A stretch of 64,000 nucleotides of DNA from Mycolicibacterium cosmeticum. Its GTDB lineage: Bacteria > Actinomycetota > Actinomycetes > Mycobacteriales > Mycobacteriaceae. The position numbers and the translations under genes are program-made. Location of the stretch: assembly GCF_000613185.1 (NCBI RefSeq), contig NZ_CCBB010000001.1, forward strand, positions 2,480,001 through 2,544,000, in the 5' to 3' direction. The number at the start of each line of letters is the position of its first letter. Position 1 is the first letter of the stretch. Below the pieces are notes generated by a model. The model made no database searches and was not told the origin of the DNA. It was given only the letters and a program-made list of their open reading frames with translations. Below are positions 29,797-37,345 of the stretch, piece after piece.

Positions 29797-30797
29797 CGGG
29801 TCGGCAGCACGTCCGGTGCGTCCGCCACGTCGCCGGACTCCCCGGCCCGCACCGCCTTGCGGCCGAAGTGGATGACATAAGCCAGGAACAGCGCCTCGGC
29901 GGCCACTCCGATGCCGATCCGCAGGAATGTCGGCAGCGGCGAGGGCGTCACCAGCGCCTCGATCAAGCCCGAGACCAGCAGCACGACCACCAACCCGACG
30001 GCGACCGCCACCACGGCGCGACCCTGCTCGGCCAACACCTGCCCGCGGGGCCGCTCGCCCGGCGCGATCACCGTCCAGCCCAGCCGCATTCCCACCGCCG
30101 CGGCCAGGAACACCGCCGTGAGTTCCAGCAGGCCATGCGGAATCAGCAAGCCCAGCAACACATCCGATTTGCCGGCGCCGTACATCAGCCCGCCGGACAC
30201 GCCCACGTTCAGTGCGTTCTGGAACAGCACGTACGGAATCGGGATACCGAGCAGAATCGCGAAGCCGATGCACTGCGCCGCCACCCAGGAGTTGTTCACC
30301 CACACCCGCAGGCCGAACGATCCGGCCGGGTTCTCGCTGTAGTAGGCGGCGAAGTCGTGGTTGATCAGCCGGTCCAGTTCGGCCGGCGTCCCGATCGAGG
30401 CACGCACGTCGGCGCTGCCGGCCACCCACACCCCGATCACCACCGCGACCGCGAAGAAGGCCACCGCCGTGCCCAGCCACCACCGCCAGGACCGGTAGGC
30501 CACGACCGGGAACGACACCGTGACAAAACGGATCAGCTCGCTCCACAACGGCGCGTGCGCTCCGGTGACCACCGAGCGCGCCCTGGCCACCAAACCCGAC
30601 AGCCGACCGACCAGCACCGGATCGGCCGATGCGCTGCGCACTTTCGACAGGTGGGTGGAGACCCGCTGGTACAGGTCGACCAGCTCGTCGACCTCGTCAC
30701 CGGTCAGCGCGCGGCGGCGCTTGACCAGCTGTTCCAGCCGGTCCCAGGTCGCGCGGTGGGCCAGCACGAACGCGTCGACATCCACGCTGGTCAGCAT
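29793..30797 (-). CDS. SpoIIM/DUF95-type integral membrane protein (Rv3694c type)
   Basis: A 334-residue protein. A cytoplasmic helical N-terminus (VDAFVLAHRATWDRLEQLVKRRR) leads into about five transmembrane helices with the stage II sporulation protein M family motifs NPAGSFGLRVWVNNSWVAAQCIGFAILLG and LIPHGLLELTAVFLAAAVGMRLG. In non-sporulating actinobacteria the role is unknown; it always lies near RDD and DUF58/MoxR genes. A single CTAG supplies the stop codons of both this gene and the convergent DUF58 gene. Confidence 0.9.
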   Translation of the reverse strand: MLTSVDVDAFVLAHRATWDRLEQLVKRRRALTGDEVDELVDLYQRVSTHLSKVRSASADPVLVGRLSGLVARARSVVTGAHAPLWSELIRFVTVSFPVVAYRSWRWWLGTAVAFFAVAVVIGVWVAGSADVRASIGTPAELDRLINHDFAAYYSENPAGSFGLRVWVNNSWVAAQCIGFAILLGIPIPYVLFQNALNVGVSGGLMYGAGKSDVLLGLLIPHGLLELTAVFLAAAVGMRLGWTVIAPGERPRGQVLAEQGRAVVAVAVGLVVVLLVSGLIEALVTPSPLPTFLRIGIGVAAEALFLAYVIHFGRKAVRAGESGDVADAPDVLPTR

Positions 30798-30875
30798 AGT
30801 CGCGCGCCGATCGAGCGGTGAGAACCGAGCCGCGTTGAGAAGCGCGACAATTCGGGCCTAGTAGCGTTCGAGGGC

Positions 30876-31730
30876 ATGGTGTCCCAGCCGGAACCCTTGG
30901 TGACGGGCGATGCGGTGGTGCTCGAGGTGTCGATCGCCCAGTTGCCGGTGCGTGCGGCCGCGGCGTTGATCGATCTCACGGTGATGCTGATCGGCTACGT
31001 CTTGGGCGTCACGTTGTGGGCTTTGACGCTGGCGGACTTCGATTCCGCATTGTCGGCTGCGGTACTGATCATCTTCACGGTGCTGACCCTGCTCGGCTAT
31101 CCGGTGATCTTCGAGACCGCGACCCGCGGCCGATCTCTGGGCAAGATGGCGCTCGGGCTGCGCGTGGTTTCCGATGACGGTGGCCCGGAACGCCTGCGCC
31201 AAGCCATCTTCCGCGCGCTGGCCGGTGTCATCGAGATCTGGATGTTCACCGGGGCGCCGGCCGTGCTGTGCAGCATGGTGTCACCGCGCGGCAAGCGCAT
31301 CGGTGACGTGTTCGCCGGCACCATGGTGATCAGCGAGCGCACGCCGCGGCTCGATCCTCCGCCCCCGATGCCGCCGGCGCTGGCCGGGTGGGCGAGCACG
31401 ATCCAGTTGTCGGGCCTGGGCTCGGCACAGGCTGAGATGGCGCGCCAGTTCCTGTCCCGCACGGCACAGCTGGACCCGCGGATGCGTGAGCAGATGGCCC
31501 ACCGGATCGCCGGCGAGGTGCTGGCCCGGATCGCACCGCCACCGCCGCCGGGCACTCCTCCCGAGCCGGTGTTGGCGGCGGTACTGGCCGAGCGGCACCG
31601 CCGCGAGCTGGAGCGGCTGCGGGTGGCGCGGCCGGAATCCGCGCCGGCACCGCCGGCACCGCCACCACCGCCGCTGCCGCCCAGCGCGGCCCCACCGCCG
31701 ACGAACAGCGGGTTCGCCCCGCCGCAGTGA
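30876..31730 (+). CDS. RDD-family membrane protein (Rv3695 type)
   Basis: A 284-residue protein. The RDD domain (residues about 20-150) has three transmembrane helices: RAAALIDLTVMLIGY, VLIIFTVLTLLGYPVIFE and the third after GRSLGKMALGLRVV. The long C-terminal tail is Pro/Ala-rich and helical, ending in a polyproline stretch. It is divergent from the SpoIIM-type gene, sharing the 78-base gap. After this gene the M. tuberculosis order breaks: glpK and Rv3697c are missing and an accessory block begins. Confidence 0.88.
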   Translation: MVSQPEPLVTGDAVVLEVSIAQLPVRAAAALIDLTVMLIGYVLGVTLWALTLADFDSALSAAVLIIFTVLTLLGYPVIFETATRGRSLGKMALGLRVVSDDGGPERLRQAIFRALAGVIEIWMFTGAPAVLCSMVSPRGKRIGDVFAGTMVISERTPRLDPPPPMPPALAGWASTIQLSGLGSAQAEMARQFLSRTAQLDPRMREQMAHRIAGEVLARIAPPPPPGTPPEPVLAAVLAERHRRELERLRVARPESAPAPPAPPPPPLPPSAAPPPTNSGFAPPQ

Positions 31731-31731
31731 C

Positions 31732-31757
31732 AAAGTGGGACACGCATGTCCCATTTT
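31732..31757. promoter_or_regulatory. Palindromic operator upstream of lfrR
   Basis: TGGGACA (31736-31742) and TGTCCCA (31747-31753) form a perfect inverted repeat with a CGCA spacer. With flanking AAA/TTT the arms extend to 11 bases with one mismatch. It lies just upstream of the lfrR promoter and is the likely LfrR binding site (autorepression). Confidence 0.65.
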
Positions 31758-31767
31758 GGGTCATTTC

Positions 31768-31783
31768 TGGTATATTTTGACGC
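31768..31783 (+). promoter_or_regulatory. Extended -10 promoter of leaderless lfrR mRNA
   Basis: TATATT at 31771-31776 is preceded by TGG, giving an extended -10 (TGn). No -35 match is seen. Seven bases after the hexamer comes the lfrR ATG (31784), so the transcript probably starts at or one base before the A of ATG and has no leader. No ribosome site is present, which agrees with this. Confidence 0.55.
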
Positions 31784-32371
31784 ATGAGTATGCCTGCCTG
31801 GGCCGACGCCGGCGCGGGACCCGTCAGCGGTCCACGCGGCCGGACCCGCCGCGCGATCATCGACGCGGCGGTAACGGTCATCGCGGGCAATCCGGCCGCG
31901 ACCATGGCCGATATCGCCGCCGCCGCGGGCGTCGGGCGCAGCACCTTGCACCGGTATTTCTCGGAGCGCAGTGACCTGATGCGGGCGGTGGCCCTGCATG
32001 TGCACGAGGTCAGCACCGCCGCGATCGCCGCCGCCGATCCCGCCTGCGGCCCCGTCGATGCGGCCCTGCGCCGGGTGGTGGAAAGTCAGCTCGACCTGGG
32101 CCCGATCGTGCTCTACATCTACACCGACCCGACCCTGTTGGCCGATCCCGAATTGGCCGCCCACCTCGATACCGGAGACGAGGCCATTGCCGAGGTACTG
32201 GCCCGCGCGACGGCCGACGGTCCGGTGTATCCGCCCGGCTGGGCCCGGCGGGTGTTCTGGGCGCTGCTCCTGACCGGCTACGACGCCATCAGGCAGGACG
32301 GCATCCCCCGGCACCAGGTCGTCGACGCCATCATGTCCAGCCTCACCAACGGCACCATCACCTCTCGTTAA
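31784..32371 (+). CDS. lfrR: TetR-family repressor LfrR
   Basis: A 195-residue TetR regulator. HTH at about residues 22-62 (RRAIIDAAVTVIAGNPAATMADIAAAAGVGRSTLHRYF) and a C-terminal ligand domain containing VDAALRRVVESQLDLGPIVLYIY. This region and the following GWARRVFWALL..GYDAIRQDGIPRHQVVDAIM track M. smegmatis LfrR as I recall it. LfrR represses the lfrA efflux pump and is released by drugs such as acriflavine. lfrA starts nine bases downstream, so they form one operon. Confidence 0.88.
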   Translation: MSMPAWADAGAGPVSGPRGRTRRAIIDAAVTVIAGNPAATMADIAAAAGVGRSTLHRYFSERSDLMRAVALHVHEVSTAAIAAADPACGPVDAALRRVVESQLDLGPIVLYIYTDPTLLADPELAAHLDTGDEAIAEVLARATADGPVYPPGWARRVFWALLLTGYDAIRQDGIPRHQVVDAIMSSLTNGTITSR

Positions 32372-32380
32372 GGAAGTTCC

Positions 32381-33904
32381 ATGTCCACCGGCCTCGATGT
32401 CACGGCATCGAAGACACCCACCACTCCCAAGCGCGCCTGGATCGCCCTGGCCGTGCTGGCCCTGCCCGTCCTGCTGATCGCCATCGACAACACCGTGCTG
32501 GCGTTCGCGCTGCCCATGATCGCCGAGGATTTCCGCCCGGCCGCGTCCACGCAGCTGTGGATCGTCGACGTGTATTCCCTTGTGCTGGCCGCACTTCTGG
32601 TGGCGATGGGCAGCCTCGGCGACCGGGTGGGCCGGCGCCGGCTGCTGCTGATCGGTGCCAGCGGCTTCACGGTGGTCTCGGCGGCCGCCGCCTTCGCCCC
32701 CAGCGCCGAGCTACTGGTGCTGGCCCGCGCCGTGCTCGGCGTGTTCGGCGCCATGCTGATGCCCTCGACGTTGTCCCTGATCCGCAACATCTTCACCGAG
32801 GCTTCGGCGCGCCGGCTGGCGATCGCCATCTGGGCCTCGTGTTTCACCGCGGGAACCACGCTGGGCCCCATCGTCGGCGGTGCACTGTTGCAGCACTTCC
32901 ATTGGGGTGCAGTATTTCTGGTGGCGGTGCCCATCCTGGCGCCGCTGCTGGTGCTGGCCCCCAAGCTGGTCCCCGAATCGCGGGACCCGCATCCGGGCCC
33001 GCTGGACCTGGTCAGCGTCACGCTCTCGTTCGTCGCCATGCTGCCGTTCGTCTGGGCGATCAAGACCGCCGCCCACGACGGCCTGTCGGCCACCGTGGCG
33101 GGCGCGTTCGCCCTCGGCATCGCCGCCGGCGTGCTGTTCGTGCGGCGGCAGAACCGCAGTGCCACACCGATGCTGGACATGGCGCTGTTCCGGTACGGGC
33201 CGTTCACCTCGTCGGTGCTGGCCAACTTCCTGTCCATCGTCGGGCTCATCGGGTTCATGTTCTTCACCTCCCAGCACCTGCAGTTGGTACTGGGACTGAG
33301 CCCACTGGCCGCCGGCCTGGTGACCCTGCCGGGGGCGGTCGTGTCGATGATCGCGGGCATGGGTGTGGTGCGGGCCGCCCGGCGATTCGCACCCCAGACG
33401 CTGATGATCGTCGGCCTGATCTTCGTGGCGCTCGGCTTCACGTTGATTCTGCTGTTCCGGCACGACCTCACCGTCGCGGCGGTGATCGCATCCTTCGTGG
33501 TGCTGGAATTCGGGGTCGGAATCTCGCAGACGGTGTCCAACGACACCATCGTGGCATCGGTACCGGCCGCCAAAGCCGGTGCGGCATCGGCGGTTTCGGA
33601 GACGGCCTACGAACTCGGCGCCGTGGTCGGTGCCGCGACGCTGGGCACCATCTTCACCGCCTGCTACCGCGCCAACGTGGTGGTGCCGAGCGGGCTGACA
33701 CCCGAGCAGGCGGGCGCGGCCGGCGAGAGCATCGGTGGTGCGACCTCGGTGGCCGCCGACCTGCCGATGCCATTGGCAGAACGTCTGCTGGAGTCGGCGC
33801 ACGCCGCGTTCGATTCCGGTGTCGCGCCGACCGCGGCGATCGCGATCGCGCTCACGCTGACCGCGGCCGTCATCGTCAGCGTGTTGTTCCGCCGGTCACC
33901 ATGA
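32381..33904 (+). CDS. lfrA: MFS multidrug efflux pump LfrA
   Basis: A 507-residue DHA2-type major facilitator with 14 transmembrane helices. Motif D1 (LPVLLIAIDNTVLAFALP) and motif A (GSLGDRVGRRRLLLIG) are intact, and motif C GTTLGPIVGGALL is present. The sequence follows M. smegmatis LfrA very closely from memory, including the SETAYELGAVVG segment near the end. LfrA exports fluoroquinolones, ethidium and acridines using proton motive force. Ribosome site AAGGAAG precedes the ATG. It is cotranscribed with lfrR; its end overlaps the convergent DUF1772 gene by 29 bases. Confidence 0.92.
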   Translation: MSTGLDVTASKTPTTPKRAWIALAVLALPVLLIAIDNTVLAFALPMIAEDFRPAASTQLWIVDVYSLVLAALLVAMGSLGDRVGRRRLLLIGASGFTVVSAAAAFAPSAELLVLARAVLGVFGAMLMPSTLSLIRNIFTEASARRLAIAIWASCFTAGTTLGPIVGGALLQHFHWGAVFLVAVPILAPLLVLAPKLVPESRDPHPGPLDLVSVTLSFVAMLPFVWAIKTAAHDGLSATVAGAFALGIAAGVLFVRRQNRSATPMLDMALFRYGPFTSSVLANFLSIVGLIGFMFFTSQHLQLVLGLSPLAAGLVTLPGAVVSMIAGMGVVRAARRFAPQTLMIVGLIFVALGFTLILLFRHDLTVAAVIASFVVLEFGVGISQTVSNDTIVASVPAAKAGAASAVSETAYELGAVVGAATLGTIFTACYRANVVVPSGLTPEQAGAAGESIGGATSVAADLPMPLAERLLESAHAAFDSGVAPTAAIAIALTLTAAVIVSVLFRRSP

Positions 33905-34337
33905 GCGCGGCACCCAGCAGCGCGGTGATGGTGCGGGCATGGTTCCACGCGGACCACGGACCCAGGTAGGCCTGCCAATCCAGGCCGGCCTCGAGCCGAT
34001 CGTTGAGCGGCACATTGAACGCGATGGTGATGACCGCGGGCAGCACCGCCAGCACCGCGCCGGCCAGCAGGTAGCCGCTGCCCTGGCGGCCGAATTGCAC
34101 GACCGCGACGGTCCCGAGCACCAGCGCGAGCACGGTGGTACCGAAGAACAGAACCAGGAACGGCGCATTGGCCTGGGCTTCGGCATTGATGCCGCGCATG
34201 GCGGTGGTGGCACCGGCCGGGCCGGTACGGTCCAGCCCCGGCATCACGAAGCTGGAGAACGCGTAGAAGATGCCGCCGACAGCGGCGCTGCCGATGGTGG
34301 TGCCGGCGGTGAGCAGGGTGATCGGTGCATTGGTCAT
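33876..34337 (-). CDS. DUF1772 (anthrone-oxygenase-like) membrane protein
   Basis: A 153-residue protein with four transmembrane helices. MTNAPITLLTAGTTIGSAAVGGIFYAFSSFVMPGL, the internal INAEAQ and the late NVPLNDRLEAG.DW..Y...WSAWNHART pattern are typical of DUF1772. Family members include anthrone oxygenase-like enzymes, but most are uncharacterised and the reaction cannot be given. ATG at 34337 begins the conserved region; an upstream ATG gives an Arg-rich non-conserved extension. Confidence 0.82.
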   Translation of the reverse strand: MTNAPITLLTAGTTIGSAAVGGIFYAFSSFVMPGLDRTGPAGATTAMRGINAEAQANAPFLVLFFGTTVLALVLGTVAVVQFGRQGSGYLLAGAVLAVLPAVITIAFNVPLNDRLEAGLDWQAYLGPWSAWNHARTITALLGAALMVTGGTTR

Positions 34338-34413
34338 GACCTCAGTCAACTGCGCTCGGCGCAGACGATCTATGGCTGATGGTCTCGATTTCATACGCAG
34401 GCGTCTCACACGA

Positions 34414-34444
34414 CAATGGCCTCCCCGTGCAGGGGAGGCCATTG
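34414..34444 (-). terminator. Terminator after gjpA-like gene
   Basis: A perfect 13-bp stem, CAATGGCCTCCCC / GGGGAGGCCATTG, with a five-base loop GTGCA, 12 bases past the gjpA-like stop on the minus strand. It isolates that gene from the downstream DUF1772 gene. Confidence 0.75.
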
Positions 34445-34456
34445 CCGTGGTGGGTG

Positions 34457-35899
34457 TTACTCGCTGCCGGAACCGGCGTCGCTACCGGCCTTCGACGCCG
34501 AACCCGCGGCGGCACCGGCCTTGGCCGAGTCCGTGCCGGCCGCCGATTCGGCCGCGCTCGAGGACGATCCGCCGGTCGAGGCATGGGTTCCGCCGGCCTT
34601 CACGCCCGAACCCGGCTCGGCCTTGATGCTGTCCCGGGTCACCGATCCGCCCGAGCCCTGGGTGCCCTTGGTACCCGTGGCAGCCTTCGTGTCGGTCGCG
34701 TCCTTGGTTCCCGTCGCGTCCTTGGTGCCGGTCGCGTCCTTGGTTCCCGTCGCATCCTTGGTGCCGGTCGCATCCTTGGTGCCCGTGTCGGTGGCATCCT
34801 TGGTCGCCGACGCGGCGCCTTCGGTGTCCTTGGCGTCGGTGCTCGACTCGGCCTCCTTCGTGCTGGTCTCGGTTTCGGCGGGGCTCTTGACCTCGGCTTC
34901 CGTGGTCGTCGGGGTGGCCGGGGACTCGGTGGTGCCGCCGGTTGCCTCGGCCGGTGCCTCGGTGCCGGTGGCGGCGCCGGCCGCGTCCTTGGCGGTGGTC
35001 GCTGCCGGTGCCGCACCCGTGGCATCCACGGCCAGGGTCACCGTGGCCGCGGCGGTGGGCACCGCGGCTGCCACGGCCGCGGTGGCGGTGGGAGCGGTGG
35101 TCGGCAGGCCGGCCTGCAGCGCCTTGAGGATCTGCGCACCGATGTACGGGAAGGTCTGCTCGGTGAACGCCTTCGCCTGGGCCACCGCGTTCTGCAGCAC
35201 ATCGGCGATGCCGTGCTGCACCGCGTTGATGACGTTCACCGGGTTCAGCGTCTTCAGGGAATCGAGCACCGCCTGTGTGCTGGTGACGATCTGCTTCAGG
35301 AAAGGCGTTGTGCCGGTATCGAACCCGATACCCACGGTGGAGACGACCACTCCGACCAACAGGCTGAGCCCGGAGTCGTACAGGGCCGGAATCAGGGCTT
35401 GCGCCACCTTGAACGGTCGCTCCAGCGCCGGCTGAAGGGCGGTCCACGGGTTGCTGATCAAGTTCAGGATCGGCTGCAGACCCGACGAGATGAGGGCATC
35501 GATGGCGCCGTTCACGTCGCCCGTGGCCAGCTTGGCTCCGACCGCCTTCAGCGTGGCGGGCAGCCCCGCACCGAGCTGACCGAGCGCCGAACCGGCGGCC
35601 TTGGCCGCGTCGAGCACCTGCCTCGCGGTGTACAGCTGGTTGTCGACGATCTGGCGCAGGATCGGCAGCGGGTTCGCCAGCACGGTGTGCAGGGTTTCGT
35701 TCACCCAGGCCCCGGCGTCGTCGACCACCGGCTTGAAGACGTTGATCGGGTTGTCGATCGACGACGATGCGGTCAGTTGCACCTGCGGCATGTGCATCTG
35801 CGGCAGGTTGGGGTGCGCAGCGATCGGTGTCACCGCGATGACGCTCGCACCGACGAGCGCGACGCCCGCGGTGACGTATGGGCGCATGGCCGACTGCAT
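34457..35899 (-). CDS. gjpA: Secreted GjpA-type putative outer-membrane porin
   Basis: A 480-residue protein. Signal peptide MQSAMRPYVTAGVALVGASVIAVTPIAAHP, then about 270 residues of mostly helical sequence (NPINVFKPVVDDAGAWVNETLHTVLANPLPILRQIVDNQ) with several NP-L-x motifs. An Ala/Thr/Glu-rich low-complexity region follows, including a KDATGT tandem repeat. The N-terminal half matches proteins annotated as outer membrane porin GjpA in mycobacteria and Gordonia; pore activity here is inferred. ATG at 35899 has AGGA six bases upstream; two in-frame ATGs upstream are less likely. Confidence 0.75.
   Translation of the reverse strand: MQSAMRPYVTAGVALVGASVIAVTPIAAHPNLPQMHMPQVQLTASSSIDNPINVFKPVVDDAGAWVNETLHTVLANPLPILRQIVDNQLYTARQVLDAAKAAGSALGQLGAGLPATLKAVGAKLATGDVNGAIDALISSGLQPILNLISNPWTALQPALERPFKVAQALIPALYDSGLSLLVGVVVSTVGIGFDTGTTPFLKQIVTSTQAVLDSLKTLNPVNVINAVQHGIADVLQNAVAQAKAFTEQTFPYIGAQILKALQAGLPTTAPTATAAVAAAVPTAAATVTLAVDATGAAPAATTAKDAAGAATGTEAPAEATGGTTESPATPTTTEAEVKSPAETETSTKEAESSTDAKDTEGAASATKDATDTGTKDATGTKDATGTKDATGTKDATGTKDATDTKAATGTKGTQGSGGSVTRDSIKAEPGSGVKAGGTHASTGGSSSSAAESAAGTDSAKAGAAAGSASKAGSDAGSGSE
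34695..34784. repeat. Five tandem 18-bp units in gjpA-like gene
   Basis: Five head-to-tail copies of an 18-base unit (consensus GTCGCGTCCTTGGTKCCS on the plus strand). They encode KDATGT units on the minus strand. Two partly diverged units flank the array. Copies differ by synonymous changes only, so the peptide is more constant than the DNA. Array length may vary between strains. Confidence 0.85.
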
Positions 35900-35954
35900 T
35901 GACATTCCTGGTGTCATCCCTTCATCGGATCTCTTATTCCCCCCAGGCCATCAG

Positions 35955-35982
35955 AACCTACTGGTCAGTAAGTTGGTGACAA
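35955..35982 (-). promoter_or_regulatory. gjpA-like promoter with internal palindrome
   Basis: On the minus strand, TTGTCA (35977-35982) and TAGGTT (35955-35960) are spaced 16 bases and fit a sigma-A promoter. A palindrome ACCTACTG-GT-CAGTAAGT (35956-35973, one mismatch per arm) covers the spacer and most of the -10. A repressor bound there would block this promoter; which one is unknown. Confidence 0.5.
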
Positions 35983-36388
35983 TGGGTTTGAGCAAAGTTT
36001 CATACGCTGACAAAATTCAGCTCCTGACACGCTGCGGATTCCTTGTTTTGCTGGTGAGGCGCGCTCGTTGCGATGGCAACGATGCTGGCTAACCTCGTCG
36101 GCAGAAAAGTAGTTAGCCGTTCACACGGCTTGCCGGCAACCACCGAGCACGTCGGACCGAAGGCGCATGAGCTGCGTGATACGGGTCACAAACGACGATC
36201 AGCATGGCTCGTGGCACATCTCGGCATGTGCTCCGCAGATGTCCACCACGTCGACAATCAGCAACAAAATGTCGCCCAACGGCCGCGATAGCCGAACCGA
36301 CGGTGATCCCACTGCCGCTACGCCTCCAAGGCGTCCACATCGTGAGATGAGCGACGGGTCGGCGGGTCGGGCAGTAGGGTCCGGCGGT
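35983..36388. other. AT-richer intergenic region with inverted repeats
   Basis: About 400 bases without a convincing gene. A 72-codon frame (36073-36291) has atypical codon use and no family. Seen here: CGTTGC-GATG-GCAACG (36066-36081), and GGCTAAC (36087-36093) with GTTAGCC (36112-36118). These may be operators or the edge of the accessory insertion. Confidence 0.45.
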
Positions 36389-37345
36389 ATGGATGCACTC
36401 GCCGGACTGCTCGACGGGGTCCGGGCCCGCGGGGCGTTCGTGCTGCGACTGTCGCTGGATCCGCCGTGGTCGATGCGCATCCAGGACCGGGCCCTGACGC
36501 TGATCTGCCAGACAGCGGGCAGCGCGGTGATCGCCACCGATGTCGGTGACGAATTCCGCTTGGCAGCAGGCGATGTCGCATTGGCCAGCGGTGCATGCGA
36601 GTACGTTTTCGCATCCTCGCCCGACGTGACACCGCAGTTGGTCATCCACCCCGGCCAGCGCTGCACCACGCTGCGCGGCGACGACATGCGCTTCGCGTTG
36701 AGCGTGGGCGTGCGCACCTGGGGCAACAGTGTCGCGGGCGCCGATCGAGTGGTGATCGGTGCCTACGAGGGCCGCAGCGAGGTGAGCGCCCGGCTGCTCC
36801 GGGCCCTGCCCGCGGTGCTGGTGATCGGGCAGGAGCGACCGGTCCCGTTGATCGATCTGCTCACCGCCGAAGCCGGCCGGGACCGGGTGGGGCAGGAGGC
36901 GTATCTCGACCGGTTACTCGATCTGCTGCTGATCGACACCTTGCGCACCTGGTTCGACGGTGAAGGCGTTGCGCCGCCGTGGTGGCGAGCCGGCGATGAC
37001 GCCATCGTCGGCCCCGCACTGCGGCTGATCCACCACAATCCGCGGCATCCCTGGACGGTGGCGAATCTGGCCGCCACGGTCGGCACCTCACGTGCCGTGC
37101 TGGCCCGCCGATTCACCGATCTGGTCGGTGAACCGCCGATCGCCTTTCTCACCGGCTGGCGCCTGGCGCTGGCCGCCGATCTGCTGCGGTCCGGTGACCA
37201 CACCGTTGCCGCGGTCGCGGACCGGGTGGGGTACGGCACGGCATTCGCGTTGAGCACGGCGTTCAAACGGGCATACGGGATGAGCCCGGCGGCGTACCGG
37301 GCTCGGCTCGCCGCTGATCAGGTGGCCGGCGCGGCCCCGGCCTGA
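36389..37345 (+). CDS. AraC-family regulator with cupin sensor domain
   Basis: A 318-residue regulator. The N-terminal cupin_6-type domain includes FRLAAGDVALA and the long strand-rich stretch to about residue 190. The C-terminal AraC HTH pair has WTVANLAATVGTSRAVLARRFTDLVGEPPIAFLTGWRLALAADLL and VADRVGYGTAFALSTAFKRAYGMSPAAYR. This family often controls neighbouring oxidoreductase or transporter genes. The nearest partner is the convergent antiporter gene, overlapping by 28 bases. The effector is unknown. Confidence 0.88.
   Translation: MDALAGLLDGVRARGAFVLRLSLDPPWSMRIQDRALTLICQTAGSAVIATDVGDEFRLAAGDVALASGACEYVFASSPDVTPQLVIHPGQRCTTLRGDDMRFALSVGVRTWGNSVAGADRVVIGAYEGRSEVSARLLRALPAVLVIGQERPVPLIDLLTAEAGRDRVGQEAYLDRLLDLLLIDTLRTWFDGEGVAPPWWRAGDDAIVGPALRLIHHNPRHPWTVANLAATVGTSRAVLARRFTDLVGEPPIAFLTGWRLALAADLLRSGDHTVAAVADRVGYGTAFALSTAFKRAYGMSPAAYRARLAADQVAGAAPA

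Noticed and set aside
34695..34784. CRISPR array
   Set aside because: Units are 18 bases, head-to-tail and without spacers, and they encode a repeated peptide in frame.
36073..36291. 72-codon frame in the gap before the AraC gene
   Set aside because: Third codon positions are not G/C-biased as in neighbouring genes, there is no ribosome site, and the product has no recognisable features.
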